NCBI GenBank assembly: GCA_028551475.1
Contig: CM052354.1
Span: 28,109,258 to 28,173,257 of the forward strand
Direction: 5' to 3'
DNA length: 64,000 nucleotides
Source of the DNA: Casuarina equisetifolia
Taxonomy: Eukaryota > Streptophyta > Magnoliopsida > Fagales > Casuarinaceae
The notes under the pieces are model-generated. The model saw only the letters and a list, made by a program, of their open reading frames with translations, searched no databases and was not told where the DNA came from. Below, one piece after another: positions 46,048-57,500 of this stretch; within the stretch, counting starts at the first letter, position 1; every line of letters starts with the position of its first letter. The position numbers were made by a program, and so were the translations under genes.

Positions 46048-46517
46048 CCTGAAATCCTAACCCAAAAAGACTAATATGATAGGTAATATTACCTAAACTC
46101 TTAAAAACACAAGACCTCTTACTTGTCTTTCTAATGTGGGATAATATCTTTCATATCCTTTCTATTAGATATCATCTCTATTAAAGTGTTCCATTTTAGA
46201 ACATGATATTCTCTTCCACTTAAATCCATATTACTCCTAATGTGGCCAAGTACATCTAACGGAACTATCATCCCTATCGATAGTTGGGTGCCCCTTATCT
46301 ACCCACCCACTTCTAGGTGCTTGGCACTTAGCAATGAAAATGGGTCATGGGTTGGCTTTGATACCACTTTATAACAAGTTTGAAATTTTAACCCAAAAGA
46401 CTAGTCTAATAGATAGAGTTACCTAGAACCTCCCACTTGCATTTTCAATGTGGGACAATGTTCTCCATATCCCCTATCTTGAATATCCTCTCTCTTAGAG
46501 TGTTCTATTTTGGAACA
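46048..46517 (-). mobile_element. TRIM-like miniature LTR retroelement
   Basis: Two direct copies of a ~150-bp sequence (46048-46203 and about 46370-46517) flank a ~165-bp core. On the - strand each copy starts TGTTCYAAAATRGAACACT and contains a CCCACATTGaAA block. The core begins with a primer-binding site, TGGTATCAAAGCC (complement of 46354-46366), just inside the right copy. Size, PBS and absence of coding capacity fit a terminal-repeat retrotransposon in miniature. Target-site duplications were not verified. Confidence 0.7.
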
Positions 46518-46544
46518 TGACATGTGGCTTGGTTGGTCATTGAA

Positions 46545-47480
46545 TATATTTTATGTATTCTAAAACTATCTCGTTCCTATTGTAAAAGTGTCTTGTTTAT
46601 GCATTATAAAAGTGCTTGGGTTATGTCTTCTACGAGTATCTTGGTTGTGGACATAAAGGTGTCTATATTATGGATTCTCAAAAGTGTCTTGGCTACGCAT
46701 CGTAAAAGTGTTTGGATTATGCATTCTAAGAAGTATCTTGGCTATGCACTGTAAAAATTGTTCGGGTTATGCCTTCTAAGTGTGTCTTGGATATGAACAT
46801 AAAAGTCTGTATTATGCATTGTAAAAGTGTCTTGGTTGTACATTATTAAGGTGTTTGGGTCATACCTGCTAAAAAGTAATCTTGTTTATGAACATAAAAG
46901 TATTGTGTTGCGCATTGTAAAAGTGCCTTGGCTATGCTTTGTAAAAGTGACTTGAGTTATGCCTTCTAAGCGTGTCTTGTTTATGAACATAAAAGTGCCA
47001 TCGTAATGCATTCTGAAAGTGTCCTGGTTATGCATTATAAAAGTGTTTGAGTTATGCTTTCTAAACGGTCTTGGTTATGAAATAAAATTTGTCTGTATTA
47101 TGAATTGTAAAAGTGTCTTGGCCGTGCATAATCATTGAAGGAAGCTGTCATGCTCACCTGCCAACTTTTGTAAAAGTGTTTGGTTTATGCCTTCTAATCG
47201 TGTCTTGGTTTTGAAAGTGAAAGTGAAAGTGTCTGCGTAATGTATTTTAAAAGTTCACTTGGTTATGCATTATAGAAGTGTTTGGGTTGTGCATTTTAGA
47301 AGTTCAATTGCTTATGCACTATTACAATGTTTAAGTTTTGCATTCTAAAAGTTATCTTTGGTATGCATTAAAAAAGTGTTTAGGTTGTGCATCATAAAAG
47401 AGTTTGGATTGTTCATTTTAAAAGTTAAATTGACTATGCATTACAAAAGTGTTTAGGTTATGATGCATACCAAAAGTATC
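46545..47480 (+). repeat. Minisatellite of ~24-bp units with ~95-bp higher order
   Basis: Degenerate units of the form TAAAAGTGTCTTGGTTATGCATTG fill about 940 bp. Four unit types recur in order: TCTTGGTTATGCATT, TTTGGGTTATGCCTTCTAA, TCTTGTTTATGAACA and TCTGTATTATGCATT, giving a ~95-bp superunit in the first half. The second half loses regularity. It separates the upstream module and the leader of B3 unit 6. Confidence 0.88.
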
Positions 47481-47499
47481 TATCTGTCAATGTATTTCA

Positions 47500-48450
47500 A
47501 GTTATTTAAGTAGTGCTACAGAACGGGAGTGTCTCACAGAATGTAAACGTCTCTCTCACAACAGAAGTGTCTGTAACAGGGTTGAGTATCACCTTGACGA
47601 CAGCATTCATCGTTACGGTAAGTTTTCCAAATCTTAAAAACTTCTTGTTGTTCGTTTCCTAAATATTAGGAGAGTATTGAACATCTCTTATGTAAGTTGC
47701 ATGTAGTTTCTCTCTAACTGTGTCATATAACATGATCTTTTTATCTTATTTCTTCGTCGAAATTTAATATTTAATTTTAGAGTTCAGACTGAACTCTTAT
47801 TAAGTAAAACTTTTGTACCTAAGATAATTTTTCTTAATGTTTTTAGTGGCTTCAAAAATGTTAAATGTATGTTCTACGTCATATTGGTTATGTACTCACC
47901 ATATAAAACTGTTATATAAATTTCATAACCTGTTCATGTCTTAAGAGATTAACTAGATTAAAATGAGATGTGATTTTCTCATTATTGAAACTGCTTCAAG
48001 TCTTAGAATTTTAAGCCGTATTCCGACTTATGGATCTCGGCCCTTGGAACTTTGGAATGGAATATCCCATGTAACACTCCAGCGCCCCTAAAAGTGACCG
48101 GCAGCGTCACGCGCCCGTCGTATCCCTGACCTTTATTCTCACCCCGGTCGTCATCGTTGTCGGAATCGGTCAAGTACCGGAGCAAGTGGACGACGTCATT
48201 GGCGAAACTGGGTGTTTAACATGGGCGTGACGGTTGATCACGGAGGGAATGGCGTATGTCAAGATCCACGAGGTCCACGTACACGACCGCTGTGATGAAT
48301 TTGAGCTTCTGGGGTGACTGGGCTGGTTGGGGTACCCGAGGTTAGAAATATCTAATAAATATCTAGTTTTAAGGATTAGAGTACTGACGGCAGCTGCTTT
48401 TTACTAGTTAAAGCCAAAGGAAATTATTGTTACTGAAATCACTTGACCCA
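47500..48450 (+). pseudogene. B3 unit 6: leader only, B3 exon lost
   Basis: A leader-exon-like stretch ends at a GT donor at 47618 (TACG|GTAAGT). Then 47930-48015 matches the leader introns of units 2, 3 and 5, and 48040-48330 matches the GC-rich segment, including the short ORF 48249-48317 and TTGAGCTTCTGGGG. Intron-like homology to unit 5 continues to about 48450. The B3 exon is not present before the PAP duplication begins at about 48641, so this unit has no coding capacity. Confidence 0.65.
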
Positions 48451-48935
48451 TCAAAACCCATAGGCTGCGATGTGATGAGTTCGGCACTTATAAGGCCGTG
48501 AACAATGAACTGCATTACCGGTGTGGTAAATATTCTTTCCCACGAAAGGGACGTTGGGTCTGACAAAATGACCTCATGAAAGAATAAAAGAAGAATAAAA
48601 GTATTGTTCGCTAAGGGCCCACTAACACCAACTCTTCAACACAGACCCAGAAAAACTCAGCCATGGCCGGCTAGGTAAATATGACGGCGACTTTGCCGAA
48701 CAGTATGAAAAGAAGTCATGAGTCTCTCTCTTCAATTATTAAAGATTAAATTTAATGAATCGGTAAGCTGAATCTTCTGCGTAGCTTCGCCGCTAGAGGT
48801 CAACATACAACAGTTGAGCAAGCACAACTGAGATATTAGAGAACGTGAAAGAAGGTCTAGGCCGGCTTTTTAAACATGAGAGTTGAGACCTCATTGTTCA
48901 ATTTTTGAGATTTGCGCAGCTTGCTTACACAAGCT

Positions 48936-49387
48936 ATGGAGAGCTTCGGGTCCATGAAAGTTGCGTTGATGGTATCGTTGCTGGTGCACTGTGTTGCAGC
49001 ACACGGAGGGCATGGAGTTGGGGAGCAACCACTGTCCAAGATCGCCATCCACAGGGCTGTCTACGCGCTTCATGATAAGGCTTCCGTCAAAGCGGAACCG
49101 GTCCTTCTCGGCACCAAGGTATCTTTAGTTGGTTTCTGCTCAAGGGCATTCCATACAAAGCCATTTTTCGAGTTCGCTTTAATGGGACAGTGTTATAAGG
49201 TTTGGTTGATTCACTCGGAAAATAGTGTAAAGAGGTTTATAGTGTTCGAGAAATTTGAAGTCTTTGTTTGAGAAGTAATCGGAAACACAGACATTTGAAC
49301 AGTGGAAAAGGATAAGAAAACTTCTCTTGTGCACCTCTCTCTGTCCCTCTATGTGTGTCTCTCTCTCAGAAATTTGTCGTGTGTGAA

Positions 49388-49443
<56 letters not shown>

Positions 49444-52400
49444 CACGGATAGATTCGGATTGACTGCAGGGACTTAAAAGATGTGAACCTGAAATTGAAC
49501 CTAAATTTTTGCGTCCATTTGATCATTGACCACCGACTTTGAGTTTTGATGTTACTTAAAACAAGTCCTACCTATTTATAATTAAGAATACTTTACAGTT
49601 TCTCATGAGAGATTGATGTCTGAAGCAACAAAAACTTGAGCTTTGTAAATGAAAAATATGTTTTTGCAAATCTCAATCTCTGGTTTTTTAACAGCTCACT
49701 TAATATGAACTCAGTGATGTATGACTGACTTATATGCAGGGAAAAGATTCCCAGTGGGTCACCGTGAATCTTAAATCTCCTGCTCCTTCTAGCAATGATT
49801 GGGTTGCAGTTTTCTCCCCAGCAAATTTCAAGTAACTTTTGCATTACTATTTCTTAATTAATTTCTTTGCTGTCCTTTTGTACATATTTTGATTGCATGG
49901 AAGACTAACATTCACAATAAATTACTCCTAACAAATTGTATTTCTCAGCTCATCCACCTGCCCACCTGGCAATGAATCAAAACAGCACGCTCCATATATA
50001 TGCACAGCTCCAATAAAAGTTTGTTTTATATAAATTTATCCTTTATTGATCTCAAGTCATTTGCATTTGATATTTTCTTAATTAATTCCACTAATGATTC
50101 TTTTACACTTTCAGTATAAGTTTGCCAATGATTCCAATTCCAAATATACAAAAACAGGGAAAGCATCTCTAAAATTTCTATTGATTAATCAACGAGCAGA
50201 TTTTTCATTTGCATTATTCTCAAACGGTTTATCAAATGTAAGTCCTTATATTGATCTAATTACATTTAGCATATTTCTTTTATTTCTCAAGTCTAAATCA
50301 TTCAATAAAGAGAATGAGATTTCTAGTATAGACTAAGTTTGTATTCTTGTATTTCAGCCAAAGTTGTTGGCAATTTCAAATACCATAAATTTCATGAATC
50401 CAAAAGCACCACTTTATCCTCGCCTCTCTCAAGGAAAATCTTGGAACGAAGTAAGTTCATTATCACTTTCTTTTCACAAAAATCTATCTAATTATATCTA
50501 AAGCATTTATTCAATTAATGTCAATCTAAAGGTAAGCGTTTGGCAGAAAGTCTAGATTGTTCAATGTCGACTAATGTTTCGTATAGTTTATTTTTCTGGA
50601 TATATGAAAGAACACCCTCATGTCCATTAAACCTTGTTCTGCTTTTATGCAGATGACAGTAACTTGGACAAGTGGCTATAACATTGTCGAGGCTGTAGCT
50701 CTTGTAGAGTGGGGTCTTAAGTATGAATCTCAAACCCAATCACCAGCTGGAACATTGACTTTTAATCGAAATGCCGTGTGTGGTATGATCTATCTCCTCT
50801 AATTCACCATAAAGTATGAAAATTTTTTAACTATGTATTAAGTAGTGTTTGGTTCTTCATTCTACAGGTCCACCAGCACGAACAGTTGGTTGGCGCGATC
50901 CTGGTTTCATTCACACGGGTTTCTTAAAAGAATTGTGGCCAAATTCATTGTAAGCAACTTATCTAGCAAGAATTATATTGCAGAAGCGATTGGATAATTG
51001 TTTTCAAGGTTCTAATATGATTGTTTATTCAGGTACACTTATAGACTCGGTCATAGGTTGTTTAATGGTACCTATATCTGGAGCAAGTCTTATTACTTCA
51101 AGTCATCACCATATCCAGGGCAGGACTCATTACAGCGTGTTGTGATTTTTGGTGACATGGGAAAGGTACAATTAACAAAATGAGTTGCAAAGAGTGTAGT
51201 AAATGAAGAATCATCCTCTTACTACTAGTCAACACTTCTTTATTGTTCTATATGCCCTACCGTACTTCAAATTATGCAAATTAAATTCTTCGATTCTAAT
51301 TTAGGAGAGGAACCGAGATTAGAAACCATTACTTAGCGTAATTTGTGAGTATATGACTTATGATGTGATATCTGGTGTAGCAATTGCTTGCCCTGTACAA
51401 TTCAGGGCATGAAAACCCTTGGTACCAGTTTATAACATTCGACATATGGGCTATAGTTGTTTCTCTAAATTTCTTCTTTTGCTCCAGTTTCAATTAAATT
51501 AAACAAACAACCATGGTTTTTCCAATCTTTCATACTATCAATTGCATTCTTTCTAGCACTGGTATCAACTGTCTAATGAACGTTGAATGGGCAAACATAG
51601 TAGAAGTTGTTAAATATGTTGTTTTGTGAGAATGAATTCTCTTTATAATGCTAGCTACAATATTATACTCTTGATTCCACTTGTTAACAAAAAGATTTAC
51701 CTTGTCCATATGTTCCTAGGCCGAACGTGATGGTTCAAATGAGTATAATAATCATCAACCAGGGTCACTCAACACCACAGATCAACTCATCAAAGACTTG
51801 GACAACATTGACATAATTTTTCATATTGGAGATATCACATATGCAAATGGATACATCTCGCAATGGGACCAATTCACATCACAAGTCGAGCCCATTTCAT
51901 CAACTATACCATACATGATTGCGAGGTCCACTTGCTTACGATGCCCTTGCCACTTTGGTTGTGTTGTTTTGTTTCAAGCATAAAGATCATGCGATCTTTT
52001 CGAACTTACATATATATTCCTTACAGTGGCAATCATGAACGTGATGTACCGGGAACAGGATCGTTTTATGAATCAAATGATTCAGGTGGTGAATGTGGTG
52101 TGCTTGCCGAGACCATGTTTTATGTTCCTGCTGAGAATAGAGCCAAGTTTTGGTAAGTATCCAACCATTTCTTAAGTTATAATCGGAGGGTGCAACATTC
52201 ATAAAAAAATTTATGTGTTATCCTTTAAACTTAGATTGATTGATCTCAACAGGTATTCAACAGATTATGGTATGTTTCACTTCTGTATTGCTGATAGTGA
52301 ACATGATTGGAGGGAGGGTTCTGAACAATACAAGTTTATCGAGCAATGTCTAGCGACAGCAGATAGGCAAAAACAACCATGGTTGATCTTTGCTGCTCAC

Positions 52401-53069
52401 CGTGTTCTTGGTTATTCCTCCTCTTACTGGAAGGACGGCTCATTTGGGGAGCCCATGGGAAGGGAAAGCTTGCAAAAGTTGTGGCAAAAGTACAAAGTGG
52501 ACATTGCATTCTATGGCCATGTCCATAACTACGAGAGAACATGCCCCATATACGAGGTATGAACAATACAAAAATGAAGGTGTCTGTGCACATACATAAA
52601 CTTAACACTATGTGTTGAACTTGTAAATGACAACTATATTCCTTCATTGCTATATTTGCTTTATGTGTAAATTTACCTCCAAGTGCTTAAGTTCATGAGA
52701 TCAAAGCAAGCTATGACCATTGGACTAATATTTTGAGCTCATGCTTTTGTGGGGGTGTTGCAGAATCAATGTGTGAATTCCGAAAAATCTCACTATTCAG
52801 GCATCGTGAATGGAACAATCCATATAGTTGTTGGAGGAGGAGGATATCAAGTAGCAGACTTTGGACCAGTTCAAACTAGTTGGAGTCTTTTCAAAGATTC
52901 TGACTTTGGCTTTGTCAAATTGACTGCATTTAACCACTCATCCCTCCTCTTAGAGTACAAAAAGAGCAGTGATGGAAAAGTGTACGATTCCTTCACCATT
53001 TCAAGAGACTACAGGGATGTTCTAGCCTGTGTACATGATGGTTGCGAGCCAACCACATTAGCTCCATAA
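48936..53069 (+). CDS. Purple acid phosphatase B (PAP27/PAP1-like, probably inactive type)
   Basis: Twelve exons: 48936-49118, 49740-49831, 49949-50018, 50115-50237, 50358-50450, 50653-50782, 50868-50949, 51033-51165, 51720-51925, 52027-52152, 52253-52556, 52764-53069. Exon lengths are identical to PAP A, giving 615 residues with no disabling change. It has the same signal peptide, GDMGK, GDITY, GNHE, AAHRVLGY and GHVHNYER motifs, and lacks the histidine pair after AAH. Differences from A include YESQTQ for GESQTQ in exon 6 and GGYQVADF for GGSHLSDF in exon 12. The latter is the most divergent stretch and replaces the usual SHLS. The two genes probably share expression because the promoter is duplicated too. 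Confidence 0.92.
49388..49440 (+). repeat. Interrupted (CT)n microsatellite in PAP B intron 1
   Basis: About 53 bp of CT repeats with one TTT interruption near 49403. Homologous to the tract at 39463-39500. Confidence 0.95.
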
Positions 53070-53138
53070 TTCGATGTAATACCACTGTGTCCTTTGCCAT
53101 TTGGTTTGTGAAAGAACAAGGTCCTATGTTGTTAATGC

Positions 53139-53144
53139 AATAAA
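53139..53144 (+). terminator. Putative poly(A) signal of PAP B
   Basis: AATAAA 70 bases after the stop codon, followed by a T-rich stretch. Confidence 0.5.
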
Positions 53145-53944
53145 GATGTTATTACTACAAAATAAAGAAAAGTTATTGAGCTCTGCTGTCCTTGTTTAAC
53201 TCATTCTCCTTTATTTCTCTCTACATAAGTGATATGATTTGTGATGCTATGATATTTCCTAAGGTTGGTGTTTTGCTGAAAATGACGTGACAAAAGTTTT
53301 ATGCAATTTAAATTTTATCCAAAAAATTTTAAGGGATCTTTTATCCTTAAATTAATTTTTAGATATTAAAAAAATTCATTTTACCTCAAAAGTTAGCCTA
53401 TAAAGTAAAGGAATATAATCATACTTAATCAAATACACACACTAATACCTTAAAATATAGAATTGGGATCCATATCATAACACATCATCTTATTACAATG
53501 GTCTAACACCTACTTTTTGCTTAAACTTTGGACCTACCTATATCGATACAAATAATAAGAAAGAATCAAGACTTTAATACTATATTAAAAAACTCATTCA
53601 TATCTAAAAAACTAAATTATGAAATAGAAGGATATAGTAATATTTAATTAAACATATACACTCATACCTTAATAAGATAGGATTAAACATCTACATTGCA
53701 ACATTAGATAGAAATAAAATTTTCTTATATAATATTAAAACTTAAAATTCAAATAATACAACTATTTATTTGCAAAATAGAGTCCCATTAGAAAGTACTT
53801 TCCAACATTCAAGTCCAAGAAGTATATTAAAGTCAGACTTGTATCCCACCACATTAATATTTCAAGTCTTTATGAATGAAAGTATTTCTCTTTTATGTGC
53901 CATTTTTGGATAAAAAATAGACTTCCTAACACTAAAAATCATTA

Positions 53945-54006
53945 GTTTAGTGGTAAGCACGTTTTGCATAACCTTTTAATTTTAAGTTCAACACCTTGGA
54001 ACGCGA
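53945..54006 (+). repeat. tRNA-related (SINE-like) fragment
   Basis: TTAGTTTAGTGGTAAGCAC resembles a pol III A box, and AAGTTCAACACC about 35 bases later resembles a B box, the layout of tRNA-derived plant SINE heads. The usual cloverleaf is not recoverable and no poly(A) or T tail was identified, so this is tentative. Confidence 0.3.
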
Positions 54007-54510
54007 CAACTTGTGTTGTGTTCATTCTTCAGTAGACGAGACTGGAGATAAATTCGCTGGGTAATGCCTATATCCATGCCGACCTTCTCTGCTTCTCGCT
54101 CAGATTTTCTTTTCCTGTTTTTCTGGCGGCAAATAGTGAGAAACCAGACGACACCTTGTATGCCTACATTGTAATTAAAATGAAAAATAAAAGACAAAAA
54201 ACAGTCTTAATTAATTCCTATGATTTCGTTGAAGTTCAAATTCAAATTGGAAGAGCATTATCCGAAATCTTTGAGTCTATCTATTCAGTTACAAACTTTA
54301 TCAAAGTCAAATTCTTTGATTCTATATATTCAACAGAAAAAGATTACAAACTTTAAGGAAATTGGATTCAAATTCGAACATTATCCGGAATTTTTGAGTC
54401 TATATATTCAGCTGAACAGAAGGAAAGATTACAAGCTTTAAGATTTGACGGTATTGTTCTCGGTTTTCGCTTTGGCTTTGGGCTTACAGATCACTGCTGT
54501 AGGTCCCGAG
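54007..54510 (+). other. PAP C promoter region with imperfect direct repeats
   Basis: Between 54237 and 54441 the motif CATTATCCGGAATTTTTGAG and the following TCTATATATTCAG occur twice (54257 and 54379). There is a partial third pass, and GATTACAAACTTTAAGG-like tails follow. Period about 122 bp. No TATA box is singled out. Confidence 0.5.
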
Positions 54511-57500
54511 ATGGCGAAGAACTTAGTGATTTTGATGTTATGGGGATTACTTGCGTTCGGCCTTCGCTTCGTTTCGGCTCACAACGATGGCTTTGGCGGG
54601 CAGCCATTGGCGAAGATTGCGATTCACAAAACCACTCTTTCTATCAAAAGATACACCTCCATTAAAGCCAACCCTTCCCTTCTTGGATTAAAGGCAAAGA
54701 CTTCGATACTCTACACGTTCTTACTTCTCGAATCTGATGTTGTTTTGTAATCATTATAGTTTCGTTTGGTGTACTATTTGCTATTCTCATTAATAGAAAC
54801 CTAGCAAGCGTAGTATGTCAAGACTTATGACCCCTATTTGGCACCATATGTCCACTAATCAGATCATAGAATTGTTTAATGGTTGGAAAATTTCTTATTT
54901 CTTTGGTGTCTATTATGATATGCCTGGTCGGGGAGAGGGGATTTTAAGAACTAATAACTCAGGCTATTAGTACTTAAATCCATGGTCTTTGTTCTTTTGG
55001 TGTGTCTTTATGACTTGATGTTTGTTTAACCTAAAACAGTTTAAAGTTTTGTGACGTGCCTTTTGTGCATGTGTATTACAGGGTGAGGACACTGAATGGG
55101 TAAACGTGGACCTTGTAAACCCACTCCCATCCAACGATGATTGGGTTGGAGTTTTTTCTCCTGCGAACTTCAAGTATGTACATCCCTGTCGCTATAAACA
55201 TTTTTCCTTTTGTCTTTATTTTTTATTCAATATATTTTACATGCAATGACTTTTAGGAAATTGAGCATTGTAAATCATGGTAGAAATTGAAATAAGTTCT
55301 ATTTTAATTCTGCAGCTCATCAACCTGTCCACCAGTAAATGAGCCAAAAGAACAGACTCCATATATATGCTCAGCCCCCATAAAGGTGTGTAAAACAGAA
55401 CACTGAGATTACTCTGACCTAGAGAACAATATTGTTTGCCCTTTTCTAACATATGTATGTTGTTTTTTTTTTTTTTTCAGTACATGTTTGCAAATCACCA
55501 AACTCCACAATATACAAAAACAGGCAAAGCTTCCTTGAAGTTTCAGATGATCAATCAGCGTGCAGATTTCTCCTTTGCATTATTTTCAGGCGGATTGTCA
55601 AATGTGTGTCCATAATCTAAACTAGATGTTCGAACTGTTTGTTTTCCAAAACCGTACTTCCAGCATAGATCTTTTTAAAGCTGTTTCTAGATCCAATATA
55701 TTGCGTCACCTGCCTTTCAAGCTGACAATGCAGATGATTCTATTATCTGGACTTCTTAATGATTACATGATCGACCATTGCAGCCAAAATTGATAGCAGT
55801 GTCAAATTCCATATCGTTTGCCAATCCTAAAGCACCTCTATATCCACGCCTTGCTCAGGGAAAGTCTTGGAATGAGGTTAGTTTACCCTTACTGATGATG
55901 CTCTATCAAAGCAGATCTTAAATGTTTGGGTTACTTTATATTATAATTTTCAAAATTAAATCTGTCTTTCTTAATTGTTATGGGTTCCAAAGCATTATGT
56001 TTGATACTTAATGCTTCTGTTTTAACTTAACAATCGCATACTCTCTCCGAGGTGCCCTATTTCTAGAAAATTTGGTTGTACTAAAATCCTAGAAATTGCA
56101 TAGCTAATGTTGTTGCCTCTGGTTAACCTCAAACTTACCCCCTGTTGTTTCATATGAACTTAAGCATTCAGAATTTTTATTGCAGATGACAGTTACCTGG
56201 ACAAGTGGCTATGGCATGGATGAAGCAATTCCAATTGTTGAGTGGGGTTTGAAGGGAAAATATCGAAGGCAATCCCCAGCTGGGACATTGACCTTTGATA
56301 GAAATAGCATGTGTGGTATGATTCAAAGTTCTTCCATTCATGATTTCATCATATTGAGAAGTTAATTATCACAATAGATGACTGCTTTTTGGTACATATC
56401 ATTTATGTATTTCCTTGGTTTGTTAGATTTGAAGCATGAACTCTTTTCGCTTCCACCAAAAATCTTAACAATGTAGATCCGTTTCATGAGGAATTGCAAT
56501 TAATGCAGACGAGTGAGGTGTTACCTTGTTATTTTGCAGGTTCACCTGCTCGGACAGTTGGTTGGCGTGACCCTGGTTTCATACACACAAGTTTCTTAAA
56601 GAACTTGTGGCCAAATAGAGAGTAGGCATTTCAAGATTTCCTTTGCTTCAAACAGAACATTCATGACAGGTTACAGAACTATCCTAATGATTGCTGTTAT
56701 CCGATTTCAGGTACATTTACAGGATGGGCCATATCTTATTTGATGGTTCAGTGGTCTGGAGCAAGTCATATTCATTCAAAGCTTCTCCATTTCCTGGACA
56801 GGACTCAGTACAGCGTATTATAGTATTTGGTGACATGGGAAAGGTAAATGCGCCATTGACCTAGCGAAATTTGAGACTAAAAGGAAAAAAATGATGGCTC
56901 AAATGCACATATAAAGCAATCAACATTTCTTTTTATATCTTTCAGGCAGAGCGCGATGGCTCAAATGAGTATAGTAATTATCAACCAGGTTCACTGAACA
57001 CTACTGACCAACTCATTAAGGACTTAAAAAACATTGACATAGTTTTCCACATCGGAGACTTAACATATGCCAATGGATACATCTCGCAATGGGACCAATT
57101 CACGTCACAGGTGGAGCCCATTGCATCAGCTGTCCCTTATATGGTTGCAAGGTTTGTACCATTCCACAACTTGTACCAATCTGTATGCTAGTTTGATTTA
57201 GTTATCACTTCATGATTTTGGGTGAAGAATCCTTTTTTGATTTCTCCTGCAGTGGTAATCACGAGCGTGATTGGCCAAATAGTGGGTCTTTCTATAACAC
57301 CACGGATTCAGGTGGGGAATGCGGTGTGGTGGCTGAGACCATGTTCTATGTCCCTGCTGAAAACAGAGCTAAATTTTGGTAAGTTGCACAGCAAGAGTTG
57401 GTCACAAGAATATGCTACTCCACCTAAAAGAAGTCAAACAAAGCAGTTTGGACTATTGCTTTCATTGCTGTAGATTACCGCCTTCTCCGAAGCCTTTTTT

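Larger units (their letters stand above)
48641..53935 (+). repeat. Segmental duplication, copy B (PAP gene B and flanks)
   Basis: Counterpart of 38706-43950. The left junction cuts into the B3 unit 6 remnant. The right end lies near 53935, just before a tRNA-like stretch (53945-54006) absent after copy A. Confidence 0.88.
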
